Under the pieces are notes generated by a model, which worked only from the letters and a program-made list of their open reading frames with translations, searched no databases and was not told the origin of the DNA. A DNA stretch of 64,000 nucleotides. Origin: JAVVHH01 sp965199665 (GTDB taxonomy: Bacteria > Pseudomonadota > Alphaproteobacteria > Acetobacterales > Acetobacteraceae). The stretch is from NCBI GenBank assembly GCA_965199665.1, contig CBDASO010000001.1, positions 372,001 through 436,000 of the forward strand, given 5' to 3'. Position numbers and translations under genes: made by a program. The first letter of the stretch is position 1. Every line of letters begins with the position of its first letter. Of this stretch, positions 59,915-64,000 are shown piece after piece.

Positions 59915-60499
59915 ATGCCTTCGACCCTTGCCCCCGCCCTCCCGCATCCCGACGCCCCGGCGGCGACCTTCACGGTCGCCCAGCGCGTCATCCACTGGCT
60001 CATGGCCCTCGCCATCCTGGCCATGCTGTTCATCGGCGCCTTCATGGTCACCGCCTTTGGCCCGCCCTACCTGACGCTGGTGTCGATCCATCGGCCGCTC
60101 GGCATCGCCATCCTGGTGCTTGCGGCACTGCGCCTCGGTCTGCGGATCCGCCGTGGCGCGCCGCCCCTGCCGCGCGACCTGCCGGCGCCCATGAAGCTCG
60201 CCGCCCAAGGCAGCCACTGGCTGCTCTACGCGCTGATGTTCGCCATGCCGCTGCTCGGCTGGGCCATGCTGTCGGCGGCGGCCTACCCGGTCACCATGTG
60301 GCCCGGCGTCACGCTGCCGCCCATCGCGCCGCGGAGCGAGACCCTGCACAGCGTGCTGTGGAACGCGCACCGCACGCTGGCCTTCGCCTTCTTCGCCCTG
60401 ATCCTGCTGCACCTGTCCGCCGGGCTGTTCCACGCCCTGGTCCGCCGCGACGGCGTGTTCGAGGCCATGGCGCCACACCCCGTGCGGAAGTCTCGCTAA
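59915..60499 (+). CDS. Cytochrome b561
   Basis: A 194-residue four-helix di-haem membrane protein. Haem His ligands are in RVIHWLMALAILAML, SIHRPLGIAILV, GSHWLLYALMFAMP and ILLHLSAGLFHALV. It transfers electrons between quinol and periplasmic partners. Position between the catalase-related peroxidase and the flavin monooxygenase (one base gap to the latter) suggests a dedicated electron-transfer role for the peroxidase. Confidence 0.92.
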   Translation: MPSTLAPALPHPDAPAATFTVAQRVIHWLMALAILAMLFIGAFMVTAFGPPYLTLVSIHRPLGIAILVLAALRLGLRIRRGAPPLPRDLPAPMKLAAQGSHWLLYALMFAMPLLGWAMLSAAAYPVTMWPGVTLPPIAPRSETLHSVLWNAHRTLAFAFFALILLHLSAGLFHALVRRDGVFEAMAPHPVRKSR

Positions 60500-60500
60500 C

Positions 60501-62291
60501 ATGAACAACATCTCACCCATCTCCGACGACGGACAAACCGAGCACCGCGCCCGGGAGGCCGCCGAGCACTGGCTGGCGGAGTTCGAAGCGGCGCTGTGGT
60601 CGCGCGACGAAGGCCGCCTGGCTGACTGCTTCCTGTCCGACTGCCATTGGCGCGACGTGCTGGCCTTCACCTGGCATTTCCGGTCCGCCGCCGGGCCGGA
60701 GGCGGTCGCGGCCGGGCTGGTGGCAGCGCAAGCTCGAACGCAGGCGCGCGGCTTCCACCTGCCGCCCGGCCGCAAGCCGCCCGTCGCGGTGACACGGCTC
60801 GGGATCGCCAGCACGGAGGCGGTGATCGCCTTCGAGACGGTCGACGGGGCGGCGGCCGGACTGGTCCGCCTGGCACCGGACGCGGCGGGGCGGATGCGGG
60901 CCTGGCTGCTGTCCACCACCTTGCAATCGTTGCGCGGCCACGAGGAGAAGCTGGGCGCCAACCGGCCGAGCGGCGCCGCCTATTCCCGAAATTTCGGGGG
61001 CGCGAACTGGGCGGACATGCGCCGCAAGGCCGTCGCCTACGAGGATCGCGAACCGACGGTGCTCGTGATCGGCGGGGCGCAGGCGGGGTTGTCGATCGCG
61101 GCGCGGCTCAACCAGCTCGACGTTGATACGCTGGTGGTGGAGCGCTGGGGCCGCATCGGCGATAGCTGGCGGCGGCGTTACCACTCGCTGGCGCTGCACA
61201 ACTCCACCCACATCAACCACCTGCCCTACATGGAATTCCCGCCCACCTGGCCGCTCTATATTCCCAAGGACATGCTGGGGAACTGGTTCGAGTTCTACGC
61301 CGACGCCATGGAGATCAATTGCTGGACCGGGACGGAGTTCGTCCGCGGCGAGTGGATCGAGGCGGATCGCTGCTGGGCCGCGACGGTGCGGCGCGAGGAT
61401 GGCAGCGAGCGGACCCTGCGGCCGCGGCACCTGGTCTTTGCCAACGGCGTCAGCGCGTATCCGCAAATGCCGGACCTGCCGGGCTTGTCCGATTTCGCCG
61501 GCACCGCCATTCACGCGGAAGAGTTCAACAACGGCGTCGACTGGCGCGGCAAACGCGCCCTGGTGCTCGGCACCGGCAGCAGCGCCAACGACATCGCGCT
61601 CGACCTGCACAGTAACGGCGCCCACACCACGATGATCCAGCGCGGGTCCACCACCGTCGTGTCGATCGATCCCAGCGCCCGGCTCAACGAGGCGATCTGG
61701 GACGAGGGCGCCAGCCTGGAGGATAGCGACCTGATCGTCGCATCCGCCCCACCGGCGCTGGTCGTCGCCGGCTACAAGGCGGTGACCCGGCGGATGGCCA
61801 AGCTGGACGAGGCGCTGATCGCCGGGCTGAAAGGGATCGGCTTCAAGCACGATTTCGGCGAGGACGAGACCGGCCACCAGATGAAGTATTTCCGTCGCGG
61901 CGGCGGCTACAATCTCGACGCCGGCAGCTCGGCGCTGATGATCAAGGGCGAGCTCGGTCTCCTGCATTACGACCGGATCGAACGCTTCGTGGCCGAGGGC
62001 GCGCGCCTCACCGACGGCACGACGGTGCCGGCCGACCTGCTCGTTCTGGCAACCGGCTACTACCCGCAAAAGGAGCTGGTGCGCCGTGCGCTCGGGCAGG
62101 AGATCGCCGACCGGATCGGCCCGGTCTGGGGCATCGACGAGGATGGCGAGCTCGGCAACATGTTCAAGCGCACGCCACAGCCCGGCCTTTGGTTCATCGC
62201 GGGCGGGCTCGCGCAATGCCGGATCAACTCGAAGTTCCTCGCGCTGCAGATCAAGGCCACCGAACTCGGCATTGTGGGAGCGCTGTCATGA
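60501..62291 (+). CDS. Flavin-containing monooxygenase with N-terminal SnoaL-like domain
   Basis: A 596-residue fusion. Residues about 15-150 look like a SnoaL/NTF2-type domain (HWLAEFEAALWSRDEGRLAD, SDCHWRDVLAFTWHF). From about 185 there is an FAD/NAD(P) monooxygenase: VLVIGGAQAGLSIAARLNQL (FAD site, Gly-Gly-Ala-Gln form), ERWGRIGDSWRRRYHSLALH, the NADPH site VLGTGSSANDIALDLHSNG, and LLVLATGYYPQKELV. Its stop overlaps the ATG of an orphan binding protein (ATGA). It probably oxygenates the compound captured by that receptor. The SnoaL part may bind substrate. Confidence 0.88.
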   Translation: MNNISPISDDGQTEHRAREAAEHWLAEFEAALWSRDEGRLADCFLSDCHWRDVLAFTWHFRSAAGPEAVAAGLVAAQARTQARGFHLPPGRKPPVAVTRLGIASTEAVIAFETVDGAAAGLVRLAPDAAGRMRAWLLSTTLQSLRGHEEKLGANRPSGAAYSRNFGGANWADMRRKAVAYEDREPTVLVIGGAQAGLSIAARLNQLDVDTLVVERWGRIGDSWRRRYHSLALHNSTHINHLPYMEFPPTWPLYIPKDMLGNWFEFYADAMEINCWTGTEFVRGEWIEADRCWAATVRREDGSERTLRPRHLVFANGVSAYPQMPDLPGLSDFAGTAIHAEEFNNGVDWRGKRALVLGTGSSANDIALDLHSNGAHTTMIQRGSTTVVSIDPSARLNEAIWDEGASLEDSDLIVASAPPALVVAGYKAVTRRMAKLDEALIAGLKGIGFKHDFGEDETGHQMKYFRRGGGYNLDAGSSALMIKGELGLLHYDRIERFVAEGARLTDGTTVPADLLVLATGYYPQKELVRRALGQEIADRIGPVWGIDEDGELGNMFKRTPQPGLWFIAGGLAQCRINSKFLALQIKATELGIVGALS

Positions 62292-63529
62292 GGCTGTTCC
62301 GGCGTTGGCTCCTGGCCCAGCTATCGGTGGCGGGGCTCGCCGTGGCGGGGCTGGCCCCGGCTGCCGCCGCGCAACCGAACGGACCCTTGCGCATCGGCGT
62401 GCTGAGCGATCTCGGCGGCCCGTTCGCCGACGTCAGCGGGCTCGGCTCGGCGCTGGCAGCCCGCATGGCGGCGGAGGACTATCGCGCGCAGCATCCCGGG
62501 CGCCCCGTCGAAGTCATCTCGGCTGACCATCAGAACAAGCCGGACATCGGCTCCGCACTGGTCCGCCGCTGGCTGGACACGGAAGGCGTCGACCTCGTGC
62601 TCGACGTGCCCAACTCGGCCGTCGCCCTGGCCGTCAGCGGCGTGGTCCGCGACGCGAACCGCACGCTGCTGGTGACCGGTGCCGTGTCCAGCGCGCTGAC
62701 CGGAGAGCAGTGCTCGCCCAACACCGTGCACTACTCCATCGATACCTGGACGCTCGCCAACGTGCCGACCCGGGCGCTGGTGGCCGAAGGGGGGCGGCGC
62801 TGGTTCTACGTGTCGGCCGATTACGCGTTCGGGGCCGACATGCAACGGCAGTCCAGCCGGGCGCTGGAAGCCGCGGGCGGCACGGTGGTCGGCAGCACCA
62901 CCTTTCCGCTGAACACGATGGATTTCTCCTCCGCGCTGCTGCAGGCGCAATCGTCGGGGGCCGACGTGGTCGCCCTGGCAGCCGCCAACGGCGACTTCGT
63001 CAACGCGATGAAACAGGCCGAGGAGTTTCAACTCACCGGCGGACGGCAGCGCGTGGTCGGGCTGGCAGTGTATTTGTCCGACGTGCTGTCCCTGCCAGCG
63101 GGCGCGGCGCGCGGCGCCGTCGTGACCAGCAACTGGTATTGGAACCTGTCGGCTTCGACCCGCGACTTCGCGAACCGCTTCGCCGCACGCTTCGGCGGCA
63201 AGATGCCGACCAGCCTGCAAGCGGGCGCGTATGCCGCGACCTATGACTTCCTGGCCGCTTCCGACGAGGCGGGCACCAGCGCGGACGGCCGGGCGATCGT
63301 GGCGCGCATGAAGGCCAGGCCCAACAACGACCCGGTGTTCGGCGAATCCGTCATCCGGCCCGACGGCCGCCGGATCACGCCGGTGTACGTGTTCACCGTT
63401 CAGTCGCCGCCGCCCGACCGGCCGGCGGACGTGTATCGGGTCATCAACACCGTTGCCCCGGCGGACGCCTATCGCCCGTTGGCGGATGGACATTGCCCGC
63501 TCGTCACGAGGCCGGGCGGCAGCTTGTAG
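62288..63529 (+). CDS. Orphan ABC substrate-binding protein, HAAT type, paralogue 3
   Basis: A 413-residue exported receptor with signal MRLFRRWLLAQLSVAGLAVA. Mature start LRIGVLSDLGGPFADVSG, with ISADHQNKPDI, TMDFSSALLQAQSSGA and WNLSASTRDFANRF; these match the proteins at 18496 and 22202 position for position. ATG overlaps the monooxygenase stop. No permease or ATPase is adjacent; an MFS gene follows 29 bases later. As with the P450 pair, an oxygenase and a receptor are made together. Confidence 0.86.
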   Translation: MRLFRRWLLAQLSVAGLAVAGLAPAAAAQPNGPLRIGVLSDLGGPFADVSGLGSALAARMAAEDYRAQHPGRPVEVISADHQNKPDIGSALVRRWLDTEGVDLVLDVPNSAVALAVSGVVRDANRTLLVTGAVSSALTGEQCSPNTVHYSIDTWTLANVPTRALVAEGGRRWFYVSADYAFGADMQRQSSRALEAAGGTVVGSTTFPLNTMDFSSALLQAQSSGADVVALAAANGDFVNAMKQAEEFQLTGGRQRVVGLAVYLSDVLSLPAGAARGAVVTSNWYWNLSASTRDFANRFAARFGGKMPTSLQAGAYAATYDFLAASDEAGTSADGRAIVARMKARPNNDPVFGESVIRPDGRRITPVYVFTVQSPPPDRPADVYRVINTVAPADAYRPLADGHCPLVTRPGGSL

Positions 63530-63558
63530 CGCGAAGCGGGCGGGCGCACGGTCCCGCC

Positions 63559-64000
63559 ATGAGCGCTGCGATGGAGTTGGATGGCCTGCCCGCGCCGAGG
63601 CGGGGCTGGGTGATGGCCTGTGCCGTTCTCGGCGTCGTGCTCGCCACGCTGGACAGCGCGATCGCCAACATCGCGCTGCCGACCATCGCGCGCGACCTCG
63701 GCGCCACCGATGCGGCCGCGATCTGGGTGGTCAACAGCTACCAGCTCGCGGTGACGGTGTGCCTGCTGCCGACGGCGGCGTTGGGCGAGATCGTCGGCCT
63801 CAAGCGGGTGTATGGCGCCGGGTTGGTGGTGTTCACCGTGGCCTCGCTGGCCTGCGCGCTGTCGCCGACGATGCCGGTGCTGGTGGCGGCGCGGCTGATG
63901 CAGGGCGTCGGCGGGGCCTGCATGGCGGCGCTGGGCGGGGCGCTGGTGCGCTCGATCTACCCGCGGGCGCGAATGGGGCGGGGCCTGGCGACCATCGCGC
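63559..64000 (+). CDS. MFS transporter, DHA2 type (5' part)
   Basis: The first 147 codons of a transporter that runs off the right end. MACAVLGVVLATLDSAIANI and ALPTIARDLGATDAAAIWVV are the standard start of 14-TMS drug exporters, and LMQGVGGACMAALGGALV is the motif B/C region. ATG at 63559 is used; a second at 63571 is possible. It follows the orphan receptor by 29 bases and may be in the same operon. Confidence 0.85.
   Translation, partial: MSAAMELDGLPAPRRGWVMACAVLGVVLATLDSAIANIALPTIARDLGATDAAAIWVVNSYQLAVTVCLLPTAALGEIVGLKRVYGAGLVVFTVASLACALSPTMPVLVAARLMQGVGGACMAALGGALVRSIYPRARMGRGLATIA

Noticed and set aside
60513..62216. Minus-strand ORF of about 570 codons opposite the flavin monooxygenase
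   Set aside because: Antisense shadow of a gene with intact FAD and NADPH motifs.

Overview
This is a gene-dense, very GC-rich (roughly 70% by eye) bacterial chromosomal segment with about 60 protein-coding genes and no gene-free stretch longer than 300 bases. I saw no rRNA, tRNA or CRISPR array. The gene content (a PEP-CTERM protein, many ABC substrate-binding proteins, Liv-type transporters, MmgE/PrpD, RraA-like and CaiB/BaiF enzymes, UvdE) fits an aerobic, metabolically versatile alphaproteobacterium, possibly Rhodospirillales/Acetobacteraceae. That placement is an inference; no 16S or ribosomal gene is present to test it.

Layout. 1-4757: the end of a LysR regulator, a PEP-CTERM surface protein, a D-2-hydroxyacid dehydrogenase and, divergently, a complete polar amino acid ABC transporter. 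4877-9956: a hexapeptide acyltransferase and a UgpAEB-like transporter without its own ATPase, coupled to a GpdQ-like phosphodiesterase. 9932-13296: a sulfate transporter (sbp-cysT-cysW-cysA) on the minus strand. 13444-17133: an Lrp/AsnC regulator, a TetR/MFS efflux pair and a glutathione transferase. 17255-23437: a cytochrome P450 coupled to an orphan substrate-binding protein (SBP), an orphan oligopeptide-type SBP, a PEP mutase/isocitrate lyase-family enzyme and a second orphan SBP. 23487-25717: a DHH phosphoesterase and UvdE repair pair. 25831-31274: GMC oxidoreductase, M20 peptidase, peptide-type SBP and alpha/beta hydrolase.

31243-38534 (minus strand): a tight seven-gene operon of alcohol dehydrogenase, acyl-CoA synthetase, NtaA/DszA-type flavin monooxygenase, a complete amino acid-type ABC transporter and an RraA-like enzyme. 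It looks like an uptake-and-degradation system for one unknown substrate. 38626-41528: a solitary tyrosine recombinase with a candidate core site, a carotenoid oxygenase and a YdcZ-type membrane protein. 41718-48609: a large hybrid histidine kinase, a tiny Cys-rich ORF, LysR, two short-chain dehydrogenases and a glycosyltransferase. 48617-58667: an amidohydrolase facing a PrpD/IclR/LivJHMGF/CaiB/SDR catabolic operon. 58789-64000: a catalase-related peroxidase, cytochrome b561, SnoaL-flavin monooxygenase, a third orphan SBP and the start of an MFS exporter.

The main theme is small-molecule capture coupled to oxidative catabolism. Ten ABC substrate-binding proteins occur in 64 kb, and five of them have no permease nearby. 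Three of those five are close paralogues, and two of the three are translationally coupled to an oxygenase. This repeated pairing of an oxygenase with an orphan SBP is the best candidate here for an undescribed system. Two copies of a palindromic intergenic element (about 178-227 and 23438-23484) are also present.
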